Positions 22,375 to 34,258 are shown, numbered from the stretch's first letter. The stretch: 62,000 nt of DNA from Symbiodinium natans (GCA_905221605.1 CAJNDS010000313.1:1-62000); one strand, 5' to 3'. Numbers and translations are program-made. Notes: generated by a model not told the origin, from the sequence alone.

Positions 22375-22424
22375 AAGGCAGCCTGAGGGCCTACAGGGCC
22401 TACAGGGCCTACAGGGGCTAGGTC
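22375..22424. repeat. 9-bp direct repeat CTACAGGGC
   Basis: Four near-perfect CTACAGGGC copies in tandem after related CAGCCTGAGGGC. On minus the frame would give a GPVGPVGP peptide, which is probably an artefact of the repeat. Confidence 0.7.
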
Positions 22425-23079
22425 AGCTGAAGAATGGCGAAAGTGTTGAGTTGGTGGTGGAGCATGCGGCATACTTGCCTACTTTGCCTGCACACTTACA
22501 TCAGTGAGGCATGCCAACATCAAGGCAAAAAGATCGGTCCTTTGAATGAAGCCCTTGACAGATGTGTTGTCCAAAAGTGCAGGCGGCGTGGACTTTGCAG
22601 CCTACCGCTGCCACATCTTTCCCAAGCCAAAAGGCCAGTTGCGGAGCGGCGGACTTGGTGTGCAAAACGGGCACTTTTGCTACACTGGATGATCTCTGGG
22701 CTGCAACATCCAGAGGCACTTGCAGCACTTGCAGGCACATGCCACCTCCAAAACCACAACCCAATGGCTCAGTGCATTGCCCAAACAGAACTTAGAACCC
22801 CAAGCTTGGTTTCGTGACTTTATCTGGCTTGTGCAGCCCTACCTACACGCAGGACCCAGTAAACGTGCCAAAGATGCTAGCATTCCCTGCACACTAGTTG
22901 CACATGCGGAAACGCATCTTTTGTCCGGCAAGACCTCGATGTTGAAAAAGATCTAACCAACTTCAGGTCTGCCATAGATTAGTGCAATGGTTGGGCTGTG
23001 CATATTTCGAAGACATATACAGCTTCTGCTGAAGTCTACAAGTCACTTGGAGATAATGTGACATGAGAAGTTGACTTGG

Positions 23080-24045
23080 ATGAGACGTCAGAAGGTGCGG
23101 CCTGCCAGCATTGCTCCAAAGCAGGCAAGGAAGCTCACCAATGGATCCCCACTCTCCCAAAAAAGCCTTGAAGTCCGCTACCTCTTCAAGATCGGCCACC
23201 TGAGAGAACGGAAATCAGGCGCGTCGCTCTGCAGGGCCCCCTTCCAGTTCTGCACGGTCACATCCAAAGTCTGCGCTGCTGCCGTTGTGGGTTGCCGGTG
23301 TAGACAGCGGCGCATTGTGTGGGTTGCATGGAGGTTGAGGTTGAGCTTGTGGCTGTAGGGCTGTAGGACTGTAGGATTGACGATTGTTAAGCTCAGGCCA
23401 AAGCGGGTGCGAAGGTAAGCCGAGTCCTTCTCAGCCCCCGGCAGAGGGAAGTGACCGGGAGGGACGATGACGCGCATGCGCTCCGCATCCAGCCTGTAGA
23501 TATGAGCTCAAGATGCAGCTGTCCACAGCATCAGATTTTGGCTGACTCGTTGGCTCTTGGACTGCTTGCACCTTGCTGAGTGAGCACGGCGGAACTGCTC
23601 AAAGTTGAAGGCTTGACTCCTGAGTGTCACTGCATAGCCAAACAAGGTCCCGAAATCTTCAGAGCCATGGGCGGCTTGGACTTGCCACGACCCACGTCAC
23701 CATGTATTATTACCTGTGGAGCCTTTAGGTTTGTTTGAGAACTTTGCGCAAAACCTCAGCCCGGAGCAGGTGTAGAGTTGCTGCGGCCGGCGACGGCTGA
23801 ATCTTCTCCGCGACAGCTGAGCGGTGACGCAGCTTGTCGAACCGGCGTGTCACAGTGTCCGTACAGTGCAAAAACAGACATATGTGTCGCAAAAGCCAAC
23901 ATGCCGTCAGACCAAGACAAACGATGACAGCGCACAGGATGTGCCAAAGCATGCTGACTGCCGCACGTTCGACGCTCTCGAGAACCTGCGTGAGCCATCC
24001 ATCGCCTGCGCAGCTGCGTTGGGCGTATTGGTGCAGAAGTGGCAC
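23080..24045 (-). CDS. multi-exon gene with one membrane segment, unknown function
   Basis: Three minus-strand blocks look coding. The first, 24045 to about 23730, holds a hydrophobic helix (LWHILCAVIVCLGLTACWLL) followed by a basic stretch (TRRFDKLRHRSAVAEKIQ). The second, about 23477-23375, reads MRVIVPPGHFPLPGAEKDSA. The third, about 23187-23126, reads VADLEEVADFKAFLGEWGSI and is framed by a CTCTCAG acceptor and a GTGAGC donor. A frame TLDVTVQNWKGALQSDAPDF at about 23265-23215 may be a further exon. The order suggests a membrane-anchored protein with a cytosolic or lumenal tail. No family is recognised, and joins were not verified frame by frame. Confidence 0.4.
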
Positions 24046-24510
24046 TGCCCGGTGCTCGGGGCCATGGCTGTGCCCACAGATCTTGTGATGAGTCTCGTCG
24101 TACGAGGGCCTCTGAATGGAACCCGTGCAGCAACAGGCTCGGGCTCGAAATAAACTGACAGCTACAGTATTCAGTATGCGAGACGTGGCTGTGGTGCGGG
24201 CGTCTCGCGCTCGTCATTCGCCTCTGCTGCTTCTGACGATGATTCTTGTCGTTTCTTGTAGTAGAGTTCGTATTGGTACTAGCTGAAGAACTTAGCACAA
24301 GCATAAAATAGTATTAGTCTTGGTACTAGCAATATTTAGTATTAGCATTTGCATTCGTACTGCATGCTTGACGAGTGGTAGGACAAGTGGCAAGGCCAAC
24401 TGTTCTCTCTTTTGCTGCACTGACGATGATGAAGATTCCGCCATTGCATTGTACCTACCGTTATGACAGGTAGCAGCTGCCGGAAAAAACTGACATGCAT
24501 GCATGGTGAA

Positions 24511-24561
24511 CTAAACCCCAGGCCCTAGACCCTAGACCCTAAACCCCAAAGCCTAAACCCT
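24511..24561. repeat. degenerate CCCTAGA/CCCTAAA array
   Basis: CTAAACCCCAGGCCCTAGACCC and following units: a decayed telomere-like array upstream of the membrane-segment gene. Confidence 0.85.
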
Positions 24562-24689
24562 ACATAGCCGTCGTCGTAGACCCTGCTTGCTTGCGCCACA
24601 GTGGCTTTGGCGCTGTCACGCTCCTGATCCGCCAGCTTGGACTCCAGTGCCTGCATGCCACGGACCCCTCCCCTAACTTTGAACAATCA

Positions 24690-24860
24690 AGAGTCCTAGG
24701 CTATCGTGGATAGTACGATACCTTAAAGTATGCGACATGTGTACTATATCATGGATAGAGGATTATGTATTATATATATATACATATTATGTTGAACAAA
24801 TATTGTCTTGACAATATCAAATATTATACCAGTCCATGATTAAAACCTACAGGCCGGAAG
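24690..24860. other. AT-rich island
   Basis: About 170 bp, much richer in A and T than its surroundings, with TATATATATA and small inverted repeats (TTGTCTTGACAA). The string TATTATGTTGAACAAA resembles TATTATGTTTTGAACAAA at 25587-25604. No gene. Confidence 0.7.
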
Positions 24861-25479
24861 AAGCAGTCAAGAGGGCAGCGCCATGCCGTGCCTCAACTCG
24901 CAACAGCGCGCTCTGCAACATTCGCTGGAGCTCCTCCGCAGGTCACAAGGGGGATGCTGAAAAAAGGTAAGTGCGTGGAAGTACCTTCTGGGCAAGCTAC
25001 TGTAGCCTGTATGAGTTCTGCTCAACTGTGCACGACACGACTGTACGTGTCCTCCACTGTCGCATTTGCCGCAGGCGCAACGTGCTCTTGTGACTGCTCG
25101 GCAGCTGCCACGTCGATGCGTGCCTAAACAGAAGTTTCAGGGTCTGAGAACGGATCCGGTCTCAAATTTGGTGACGCACCCCCCCCGCCCTGTGGGACCA
25201 CCCCCATCGCTTGGAGGTGCTGCAAACCGATGCCATGGGGGTTCCCGCCTGTCGGCTCCTATAGAGGGCTCCAACATGCGCGAATTTGTTTGGGTACCTT
25301 TCCTGGACCCCTTCCTGAAACCCCTTCCCTGAAACCCCCCCCTCCCCATTTTTAGAGGCCAGATCCTCCTTTCCTGTCCTGGGGCCGGCCCGACTGCCGA
25401 GGCGGCGCGCGCAAGCGTTTACAATTTAAGGAACATACTCCGCACAGTATCCAACACCACTTCCTGCACCTTTGCCTAC

Positions 25480-25660
25480 TCCAAATCCAACTAATATTCC
25501 TACACATGATATTATCTGTATGATAATCATCTTCAATATTGATACTATCTTCATTTATCATTGCAGTTTCACTGATTGCATTTGATATTATGTTTTGAAC
25601 AAAAAATATCAAACATTGTAAATAAGAATAAAGAACACAAACAGACTCGATGATTTTGTA
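25480..25660. other. AT-rich island
   Basis: A second AT-rich patch just downstream of the 25.7-kb gene stop. It shares TATTATGTT..GAACAAA and AATATCAAA with the island at 24.7 kb. It may be 3' UTR or flank. Confidence 0.65.
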
Positions 25661-25719
25661 TACTCAGTGAAATGTTTTGTCACAAGCACGGAAACCAAAA
25701 GCTGCAATCTTGCTTGCAA

Positions 25720-28200
25720 TCAAGAGGCATCTGTCACCAGGCCTTGAGCCTCCGTAAACTCTGCGTGCGAGGCCGGCTTGGCCAGGGCCATTCCTGAAGC
25801 CAAAGCCTCTTCGGCCCCTTGGGCCTCCTGGGCCCCTTGGGCCTCCTGGGCCCCTTGGGCCTCCTGGGCCTGGGCCGCGAGCAAACCCCACAGCCGGCCA
25901 CCAGCGGCCAAGCTCGCAGCAAGCGCAGTGCCCTGTCTGGGCTGTGGCACAGGCTGCGTGTGGGCAGCCGGCGCGAGCACGACCTTTACGTCTGCCGCTT
26001 CCTCCTCACTCCTTTGTAGAAGGCGCAGCGGTGGCTGTGCCTGTTCCTGAAGAGAGTGAGATAAAGTCATGGACGGCTGTCGGAGCTGAGCTTCGGTGCT
26101 GCTGCGTGTGCTTTGTGGTCTTGCCGTAATTATTCGTGTGAGTTTGGCTCTCTCCTTCTCTTCAAGCAGCGGAACGAGTTCGTTGACCACATCAGCCAGC
26201 AAACTGTCCTCTATGTTTCCAGTGCGCTGGTGCACATCCACCAGGCGAACTGACCAAGCAAAAAACTGTGGCTCAGGCTGGACGTTTCTGCGAAATCGTC
26301 TCACCAATCTCAGCAAAGTGAGCAACGAAGGTAGCTGCACTAATCTGTCTGGTGAACTTCGAGGAATTTCTTGTTGCTGCGCTCGCCAAAGCCTGAGCGT
26401 CTCAGAGTAAGTCACAAACACTGACACTGCCTGGAAACAGTTCAGCTTAGACCGACCCTACAACCCGCTAGTCCAGTTCATCTCTTTTGACACTTTGCAA
26501 GAAGCTCTTCGCAACGCGGCATGTCCTGTGGTTGCTCTCAAAAGCTCATCTTGGTATAGCACAGAGAGGAAGAGAGCAACTCTTGCCTGAATCTCCCCAA
26601 GCAACACATGGAAGAGCGCCTGTGCTGCCCAGTTGGGTAGAAGTGTCGGCGCTGTCAGCGTCAACGTGCTTCGATTGCTGGAGGAGCTCGAAGGCGTGGC
26701 AGCGGCCTGTGGACTGGTGAGCAAGAACGGGTTCACTCTGTAACACTGCAATAGTACGTGGCGATCCGTAAGAGTTTTTTCTTGCCAGAGTCAGCCATAA
26801 TCAGCCAAGTCAAGAAGCAGAATATACAATTCTGGCTGGAGAATGCCAGCATCGAGGGTGGCTGGGGCGCTGCTCACCACAACGGGGCCGAAGAGCTGCT
26901 GACTCTTCTTGTGTGAAAAATTAAGAGACAGAACAGCCTCCCGCAACGAACAAAATCGAGCTTGACTGTACTGCCGGCCCACAAACCCATACAGACCAGC
27001 TCTATGCGGCGAAAGCAGCCGAAAGCAGCCTCTCGTGTACTTGCCGTTAGGGGCAAGTCTCACGTCTCACTACACTTGAGACTTCCACCTGTTGCTCAAT
27101 CGGAGGGCCCATCTAGGCTTCTTGTCGCTACTTGACATCCGAAGTGCTCCTGTCGCAGCTTATCTGTACGACCCACGCAACTACGCAGGTGTCCAGCCTG
27201 CATTGGATTCAGGAGTCTGATCTGAGCGGTACTGCATGTAGCCGCTCAATCCGCTGAATGAGACGGGACGAGAAGTACAGCAGCATCACTGCTCGGGCTT
27301 GGAAGAAGGCTCTACGTCTACAATATTTACACGCATGAGGGTTTGCTTGCATGAACTGTGCTCAGCAAGTACTTTCATCCCGCAGCACAGAACACCTGCA
27401 GTCAGACCCTGAGGACCCCGACAGAAGAGCATCAGCACCCCGTTTCAACACCCAGGAGCCAGAGATGAGCAGAGCCAAAGTAAAAGCCCAAGCGGGCAAC
27501 ACGCACTCTCCCAGCCCACAATGTTGGAGAAGCGCCGGCAACGCACAAAATTGACCACCACCCCACCCCCAAAGCCTCACGTTGTATGGAGCAATGAGCT
27601 ACGCTCCCTCGAGGGAGCTTGGTGACATGCACTGATGCTGCTACTTCCAAGTCTCCACTCACTGCTGGTCAGAATGCTAAACAGCAGTAACAGAGCACTT
27701 CAGGGCCTATCTTTCCCAAGCCTAGCTTAGTGATCTCCTGTGCCCCTTCCGTAGCCTCTTGAAAGATGCTGTGGGCCTCGCAGTACCTGCCAACAGCAAT
27801 GGTGATTGCAGCTTGAGAGGTCCATTTTACACACAAGTCCGGCAAATCGGTGGGCTGAGCAGGATGGGCACTTGACTAACCTAGACATAATCTCGGCCCA
27901 GTCATCAATAGACAGGCTCCTGCCAGATGTGGTGGCAACTGGCAACACCTCCTCGATGACAGCTGGAGAATCAGGGCAGGCCCGGACCGTGGCCTGCTTG
28001 GGCTGCTTCGGTTCTGCGTAAACTGGTGGCGGTGCACGCCCCAGCTAATTCGAACCTTACGCACAGCGACATTCAGGCTGGGATCGCATGCTCTGCCTTC
28101 AGAGTCCGATGTCTGGGCGACCCTGCGAGTCCCTTGACAACGTCCTGCACCACTGGCGGGGTAAGAGGTGGAGCCTCAAGAAGATCAGCACCGCGAATGG
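25720..28200 (-). CDS. multi-exon gene with Ala/Gln-rich repeat tail, unknown function
   Basis: Minus-strand exons in order. About 28195-28080: PPLTPPVVQDVVKGLAGSPR. 28022 to about 27890: YAEPKQPKQATVRACPDSPA, then GRSLSIDDWAEIM. About 27050-26795: CSLREAVLSLNFSHKKSQQL, ending LLDLADY before a GC donor. About 26748-26460, after ATTGCAG: YRVNPFLLTSPQ, then LLGEIQARVALFLSVLYQDE. About 26433-25720, after TTTCCAG: SVFVTYSETLRLWRAQQQ, FAWSVRLVDVHQRTGNIEDS and LLADVVNELVPLLEEKERAK, to a TGA. The last exon carries four degenerate copies of a six-residue AQEAQG repeat near the C-terminus. I recognise no domain. Whether the 28-kb exons belong with the 26-kb exons is inferred from strand and lack of an intervening start or stop signal. 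Confidence 0.5.
25800..25873. repeat. in-frame 18-bp repeat GGGCCTCCTGGGCCCCTT
   Basis: About four tandem 18-bp units. On minus each encodes AQEAQG, so the array adds residues without breaking the frame. It lies near the C-terminus of the 25.7-28.2 kb gene. Confidence 0.85.
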
Positions 28201-28381
28201 AAAAATCTCAGGAAAATTTTTCCATTTCCAAGCACTTTTCTGGGAATATGGCAAGCAACGACTAACGACTGGCCAATAAGCGATTACAAGTCTCAGATGC
28301 CGGCATTTTGCTCAGCCTGTTGATGCCGCGGCTTCGGGGTTTCAGGGCATGGCATGCAGCTGCAGCCGCTAAACTCAATAG

Positions 28382-28625
28382 TCAATAACCACAACTCTCC
28401 AGCGCCATCCAGGGCCTCACGCGCCAGAAGTTCTGCCACAAGGGGTGCAAGGCCTGGTCAGCTGACTTTGCTCTCGGGATCAGAGGGCAACTCGGGAACT
28501 GCCCTGCCTTCTTTGGGCAACGGATGTGCGGGTATGTGCCTTGGGAGTTCAGGCTCATGACGCATCTCTCGGGGGACCGGAGCGACCCAAAGAAGGTAGC
28601 AAGCAGCTTTTCGAACGGGTGAGCC
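28382..28625 (-). CDS. candidate exon, unknown function
   Basis: The minus frame contains HPFEKLLATFFGSLRSPERC and SQGTYPHIRCPKKAGQFPSC. It is protein-like and on the same strand as the 25.7-28.2 kb gene, so it may be a 5' exon of that gene. No domain. Confidence 0.3.
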
Positions 28626-28709
28626 ATCAACAAGACATACTTACAACTATATCAGCTAAACGCTAGCCAGGATCAAGCAACAGAATTTGAAGTAGTAGTG
28701 CAAAACGAA

Positions 28710-28990
28710 CTACTCAAAACCAAGAAAACGAACAATCTCAACCAACAGTATAAGCGTAGGAGTACTAGTCGTCGTTGTTACAGCCTGAGAACGCGACGAC
28801 TTCTGGTGCTTTGTCAGCGCTTGGCCACATGCTCGTAAGGCATTGAAGTAAGCCTTGCAGGAGCTGAGTCCGTGCCTCTTGACAATCCTCTTTGGGACGC
28901 TGGTTGGCGCGGAGGGTTCCGTTACATGCTGGATCAGATTTTGTCGCCCGGGTGGATTGCTGACGTCACCTCGTTCTGTGCACATTTTGT
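28710..28990 (-). CDS. candidate exon with leader shared with the helicase 5' region
   Basis: The minus frame reads TNKMCTERGDVSNPP and later PKRIVKRHGLSSCKAYFNAL. The bases TGACGTCACCTCGTTCTGTG at 28962-28981 match CTTCACCTCGTTTTCTG near 44195-44212, upstream of the helicase, where the frame reads MCRKRGEV. The shared part continues through GGTGTCCAAA and TGGTATGAT on the right. It could be a shared leader exon or part of the X block. Confidence 0.3.
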
Positions 28991-29140
28991 TGGTGTCCAA
29001 AACTAGGGGGTCGCGGGTGTCTGGACTGCTTGGTATGATCCCCGCGGTTCGCCACTGCCCTCCCTACCCCGCCGCACCACCGCAACCATTAACCTCAACC
29101 CCTCATCAACCCTCATCCCGGAACCTCAAACTCCCTAAGC

Positions 29141-29569
29141 CTAAACCCTGCAGAACACCCTAATCGAAAGCTCAGGCTTCGAATTCGAGAACGAAAACGA
29201 AGGGGAGGGGGCTGGAAGGGATGGCTGGGAGGGCAGAAGGGGGGAAGAGGGGGAGAGGGGGGGAGAGGGGGAGAGAGGGGAGGGGAGATGATCAGGTTGC
29301 TGTGTCGCCGGCTTGCTCAAGAGGTCATGTTCATGGGCAAGAAATTGCGCATGTTCCTCCTTCTTCGAAACGAGCTTCCGAATGAGTTTGCCACTATTGG
29401 TTGAAATATTCCGCGCTTGTTGCTTCTGGTGGTTCCCAGAGCTGTTGCGGGAAGTTTTCGTGTCTTTTTCAAAACGACATATCGAAGCATCCCTCACTTT
29501 ATGCCTCAAAGCGCCTTGCGCCCGGCTTCGCCACTTGGACGGGGACTGAAGCTGCAACGAACAGTTCAT
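29141..29569 (-). CDS. low-confidence ORF over a purine/pyrimidine tract
   Basis: A 142-codon minus frame. The N-terminal part (GKLIRKLVSKKEEHAQFLAH) could be coding. The C-terminal half is a Pro/Ser-rich peptide forced by the GGGGAGAG tract at 29196-29288, so it is probably not real beyond about 29295. Confidence 0.25.
   Translation of the reverse strand: MNCSLQLQSPSKWRSRAQGALRHKVRDASICRFEKDTKTSRNSSGNHQKQQARNISTNSGKLIRKLVSKKEEHAQFLAHEHDLLSKPATQQPDHLPSPLSPSPPLSPSSPLLPSQPSLPAPSPSFSFSNSKPELSIRVFCRV
29196..29288. repeat. GGGGAGAG purine tract
   Basis: About 90 bp of almost pure G and A on plus (polypyrimidine on minus). It is typical of tracts that form triplexes or stall polymerases. Confidence 0.85.
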
Positions 29570-30149
29570 TCCTACAAAGGGCCTGCATCCCGCAGACCAG
29601 ATTGCTATCTGGCAGCACCATCAGTACAACTCTTTAAAGAGCACCACGAATTGCAAACACGTGCAAGCACAAGGAGCAATCTGCAAGGACAGCAAGCACG
29701 TTATGGGGAACGCGTGTTAAGGCACATTGTTTGGACCACCGTGAGCTGTCCCCGGCGTCTTCCCCACGCAAACAGTCAGTTTGGACTGCTTGCTTCCCCC
29801 TCCAATGCCTGACTACACTAGTTGCAACCGCAGCCTCTGGGTTCCTCCTGTCGGCACCAGGACCGCAAGCCTTTCTGTTTCGTTTTGGCGGCTTTGTGGT
29901 GTCGTTCTCGTGTCGCGCGTCCCCGCCAACCCCAGGACCCGCCTTCAAAAGCATGTCTTCCCGGCACATGCCTTGCCATCGAACCACGCCAGACCCGAAG
30001 CATGCGCCACCGTGTGGAAGGGTTTCAGGCCAAAATTTGCTTGTCCACCCATGCAACGGAAACGCGTCATGCCCAGAAAAATGCACGGGAAATCTGAGTT
30101 GAAATTTCGGTGGAATTTCATAAGTCTTGACACGCCTTTGAAAATCTTT

Positions 30150-30320
30150 CGCGCTGACTTCGCGCTAAACTTCGCGCCAGACTTTGCGCGGTCATTTCGT
30201 CTCTGCTTGCTATTCGTGCCTTGAGACTTCGCGCAAACAACTCCGCGCGCAAAACTCCGCGCCCCAAACTCCGCGCCCAAAACTTCGCGCACAAAACTTC
30301 GCGCACGCGAACTCCGCAAA
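30150..30320. repeat. CTTCGCGCAAAA / CTCCGCGCCCAAA tandem repeat
   Basis: About twelve degenerate 13-18 bp units built from ACTTCGCGC and CAAAACTCCGCG. Frames on minus give repeated AKS/ARS peptides and should not be called genes. Confidence 0.85.
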
Positions 30321-30449
30321 ACAGCTTTCACGAAAGCACACTGAGCTCTAAACTGAAAATCCTAAACCCTGAACACCTAAACCCTAGGACACTCGGGAAA
30401 CGTTCCTGAGCGAACAGCACAACAGGTGCAAACTTTTCAAATTGCCGCA

Positions 30450-30640
30450 TTATGCATGCAGATGCTTCCTGGAGCCAACGGGAGTGGTTTCTGCGCTGTA
30501 CTGTACTAGAACTGGTTCATGGTGCTCTAGCCCTCCAACAAGGTTGACTGCAAACTGGCCCCAGCGAACTTTGGCAGCCTCCACGAGCTTGAGCAGCTTC
30601 AATGTTTCATCTTTAATTACCAAGAGCGTATGTGCAGCTG
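30450..30640 (-). CDS. candidate exon, unknown function
   Basis: The minus frame reads AHTLLVIKDETLKLLKLVEA, then AKVRWGQFAVNLVGGLEHHE and PVLVQYSAETTPVGSRKHLH. It has strong protein-like composition with no competing frame of equal quality. No domain is recognised. A plus frame at 30632-31114 and a minus frame at 30718-31032 next to it conflict, and I accept neither. Confidence 0.35.
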
Positions 30641-31089
30641 GCAAACCTCCTTACGAAATTATCAGCGCTACTCTCTGAAGCCTCTTTGTGGGAAAGCATA
30701 CTGCGCCATCAACAAGTTCATCGCGACTTGCCATGCTCGCACTGGTATGTCACATGTGCTGAAGAAAACATCTTTCGCCAAGAGGACAAGAAGCTTCTAG
30801 ACAAAATAAGAATACACATTCTTTCCCAACTTTTACTCTGCGGCAAGCCGCGCGTAACGCTTGGGAAGACCCAAAAGTGGCCCGCCTCTTTGGCGGAGGG
30901 GGTTGGCACTAACCTGGCGTGGAGCAAGGAGGTTGTGCCAAGATCTTTCGAACATGAAACAAGACATCCGCACTGCCCTGCGAATGCTTTCAGTTCGTTT
31001 CGACTTCCAAGGCGCCTCAGCCACGAGAGCATCAGGTGTGCCTGCTTAACCGGTGCAAGAGGCCAGTCAGGATGCTCGGCGGAACCATA

Positions 31090-31465
31090 TAGTCATATAG
31101 CACTTGAAGAGTAGTAGGCCATATACACTGTATAAATAGATGCTAAACCGAATATTCTATATATATATATATGTATATTAGAGAGTCTATAAATAAATAA
31201 ATAAATAAATATATATACATATATGCGTATATCTTGTAATAAATACGGCATCTTGTAGCATATTGGCCCGCGAGGCGCACCGGCGCACACGGCCCGCACA
31301 ATGCATTCTTCTCCAAGCCCGCTCGCATTCTGGACGAAAATCGCACTCTCTCATACTATATGACAGAAAGTATATACCATAAGATAAAGTATGCTTATAA
31401 CAACTGTATAGTATAGAATAGAATAATGCAACATCGAATATGCAATATGATACTGTATGATGCAA
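31090..31465. other. AT-rich block with (TA)n and (AATA)n
   Basis: About 375 bp, rich in A and T, with ATATATATATAT near 31160 and AATAAATAAATAAAT near 31193, and repeats of TATAGTATAGAATAG. No credible gene; predicted minus frames give Tyr/Ile-rich low-complexity peptides. Confidence 0.75.
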
Positions 31466-31594
31466 GTCAGTGATGTCAGTGAATCCCGTTCAGGCCTGCT
31501 TAGAGAAGCCGCCGCCCAGACGCAAGATGGTGCAAGATGCCAAGGCCTGACTCCGTGCGTTGGTGTGCTCCCATTTGGGGGTTTACAAAATGAG

Positions 31595-31695
31595 GGCCCT
31601 AAAATTAACCCCCAAAACAATAGGATTCCACAGTACGAGTAATAAGGACCACAACAAGGAACCCCCCAATTTTCGGAAACCCCCGAATTTCTGTA
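31595..31695. repeat. partial member of a dispersed repeat family
   Basis: Shares ATTTTCGGAAACCCCC with the element at 57901-58011, with looser similarity upstream. Probably a fragment. Confidence 0.4.
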
Positions 31696-32023
31696 GGCTA
31701 CCTGTCGAGTGTTCTGTGTGCAGCAGACACCAAGGAATCTCCAACATGTTTCAGCCCACTCGTGGCCTCCAGCTCCTTGCCGGTGAGTCCCCCTGGGAGC
31801 CGAGCAGCTGAATGGACCTGCCAGGGCCATGACCAGAGTGGGGCTGGACAAAAGTAAGCTACTTGGCGCAAGCATCTGAGAGCGAGGCCAGGAAGCGGAG
31901 GGTGTCCACTGTGAAGTCCTCACTGACCTGCATCGTGCATACACAGGCAACGTGCAGACGTCTGCACAAGCTGACGGGCACGCACATGTGCGGTCCGTGC
32001 TTCAACGACCATATACGACCATC

Positions 32024-32458
32024 GACTGGCTACTGGTCACTCGAGCCCTTCAACCCCGCAAAGCCTCGGGGCTCTCGACCAATTCCACTAACAGCGGCTG
32101 CAACACCGCTGGCAACGCATCGTTCAGGCGGGTATCCTGGCACTTTGCGCTTCCTAGTACAAAGGGCTCAGAAAGTCTGCTGGCACGAGCTACCAGTACC
32201 TGCAAGCAACCTCCAATGGTTGTGATCATGCCCAGCTCCGCGGGTCTCTTCCAAGCTCTAAAAAGGCTGCAGCGGGTCCGTGTCCGCTAGTGCCGTGGCA
32301 ATCAACACCGATTGTAGGCCTCAGAAGAGAAGAGAGCAAAAGTCTGGACAAATGGCTACGCAGCCGCTCTGCACCGTGGTGAGCTTGCTACGTTCGCACT
32401 CAGGGCTTAACGATTGAGGGTCCACAGACCCTCAAGCAAGCCATCGCCGATCGCATCG
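32024..32458. repeat. duplication block X, copy A, left part
   Basis: Closely similar to 44324-44745, with scattered substitutions and some small indels, from CTGGCTACTGG to CGATCGCATCG. Short frames exist on both strands; I cannot say which if any is coding. Similarity stops exactly at 32458 and resumes at 36092. Confidence 0.85.
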
Positions 32459-34074
32459 TAAAGCAACCGGTACTGCCCGCAAGGAACACTTCCGGCGAAG
32501 GTGGTCGCGACTTCTTCCGGCACGTCTGTCTGTTTTTCAGCTTTCAAGTTGGCAATGAAGCAGCGTGGTCGACTGCTGAATTATTATTGCATTCAGCTCG
32601 TGAATAAGAAAGGGCAACATGCTGTGTGGCAGCAAAGTACCGTCTCCCTGTACCAGTGAGTCCTCCGGCAGCTGCGGTGCAACCTTTGAGAAGGCGTAGA
32701 ACACGGTCGTCACCTGAGCTCAGGGGGCTTAAGATGGGCTCAAGGGCCATGCGAGAGGGATGCGGGCAGCGGTCACGGGCCCTGAGTCAGTCACTTCATC
32801 AGACCTCAAGTTCTGGCTGAGCCGGGCAGGGGCGGCGTCTTCCGAAGCTTCTCCTCGCAGTTGACTGAACTCATGTATCAAGAATGCAGCCCCTGCAGGG
32901 GCCTCATGAACCAAGGCCGTTCGTAAGGCCCAAGAACAATTTTCCCACACTCTAGCCTATTTGGAGGCCTCCCGGCGTCTTCTTGATGCGCCAAGAGAGC
33001 TCCGAAGCCACGGCAGAGGCAACGTCACCAACTGCCCGGCCACGCCTTTGGTGGAGCGTTAGAAGCAGACCGTTCCGCTCCAGGGTCAAACATGGTCAAA
33101 CGGCCCGTGGTATCATGAACCCAGCGGACTTGGGGATACTTGGAGTCTATCCGGGTCTCAAAACGAAATTCCGGGCCCCCCGGATGAGCCTCAGCCCCAG
33201 CCTCACACAACAAAACTTCCCTAAGCCACCGGCAGGCCAAAGTGGCTCGAGCAATGCACCAGCTGCGCATCGCTCAAATAAGGCAGCGCCTGGCAAGTGG
33301 TGCTGGAGCTGCCAGTTGTGCCAGCTCTGCCTAGCCCACTTAGCCAAGGTGTCCTTGGGCTTGCACTCGCAATCTTGCTCCTTCTCAGTCGCCAACTAGA
33401 CCTAGCTAGCCTAGCTAGATTTGGCAACTGGCCTCAGCTGGATGTGGAGCATGTCCCCTCACCCACCCACCCGCCTGCGTGAACTGTGCAACTTCCACTC
33501 CTCAGCTTTCAACAAGCAATGCTGCTGTGGACATCTGTGGACTTCCAGGAGCTCTTGAATTAACATGGGTTCGCCCTCCCCCCCCCAACCCCCCATAATC
33601 GTCGACCCGAGGGCTGTGGTAGGATGATCTTTGGGTCTTTTCTTGAGGGGGTTGGGGCAGCCAAATCAGCTTTCTTGCTGGACCCTACACTTCTGAAGCC
33701 TAATCCCCAAGGCCTAAACACCAAACCCAAACGCTCCAGGGTCCGGGCCGTAGCCTGCCGCCTCCGCCTCAGGGCCTTGCACGACGGCCTTGTAGACCCC
33801 GGCGGCCTCTTTGATCCAGGTGCTATAGGGTAGTCTTTACCGGGGTTTACAGGGTTTATAATTTCTAGGGGAATCTAGTCTATCAAAAAAACGGCCAACA
33901 TCTTCAGACAACTGCCGCAACTTCAAAAACAAGGCAAGACGACGAATCCACCACTGCGCACCAACATTTCATGACAGTCCCTGTTGGCGCTGTGAATTTC
34001 AGTGCCTGCTTCGCAAGCCCGGCACCCGCCCGGCGAGCAGCTTCTCGCGTCAGGGGCCTGTCTGCATCTCTCTG

Positions 34075-34084
34075 CATCTCTCTC

Positions 34085-34129
<45 letters not shown>

Positions 34130-34258
34130 GCCTCTCTCTCTTTCTGCCTTTCTCTCTTTCTGTCTTTCTCACGTTACTTGTTTCTTTGATTCTTGATATC
34201 CTTCTTTCGTTTTCTTTTTCTTTCATTCTTTCCTTCCTTCTTTCATTCTTTCTTTTTG
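34075..34258. repeat. (CT)n and CTTT-rich pyrimidine tract
   Basis: About 180 bp of pyrimidines on plus, starting as CTCTCTGCATCT and passing into TTTCTTTCATTC. Similar tracts lie at 34447-34475 and 35374-35566, and in the 4.7-kb insertion at 45262-45400. Confidence 0.9.

Noticed and set aside
30632-31114. 160-codon plus-strand frame
   Set aside because: A minus frame of similar quality covers most of it and the best neighbouring exon is on minus; strand cannot be settled.
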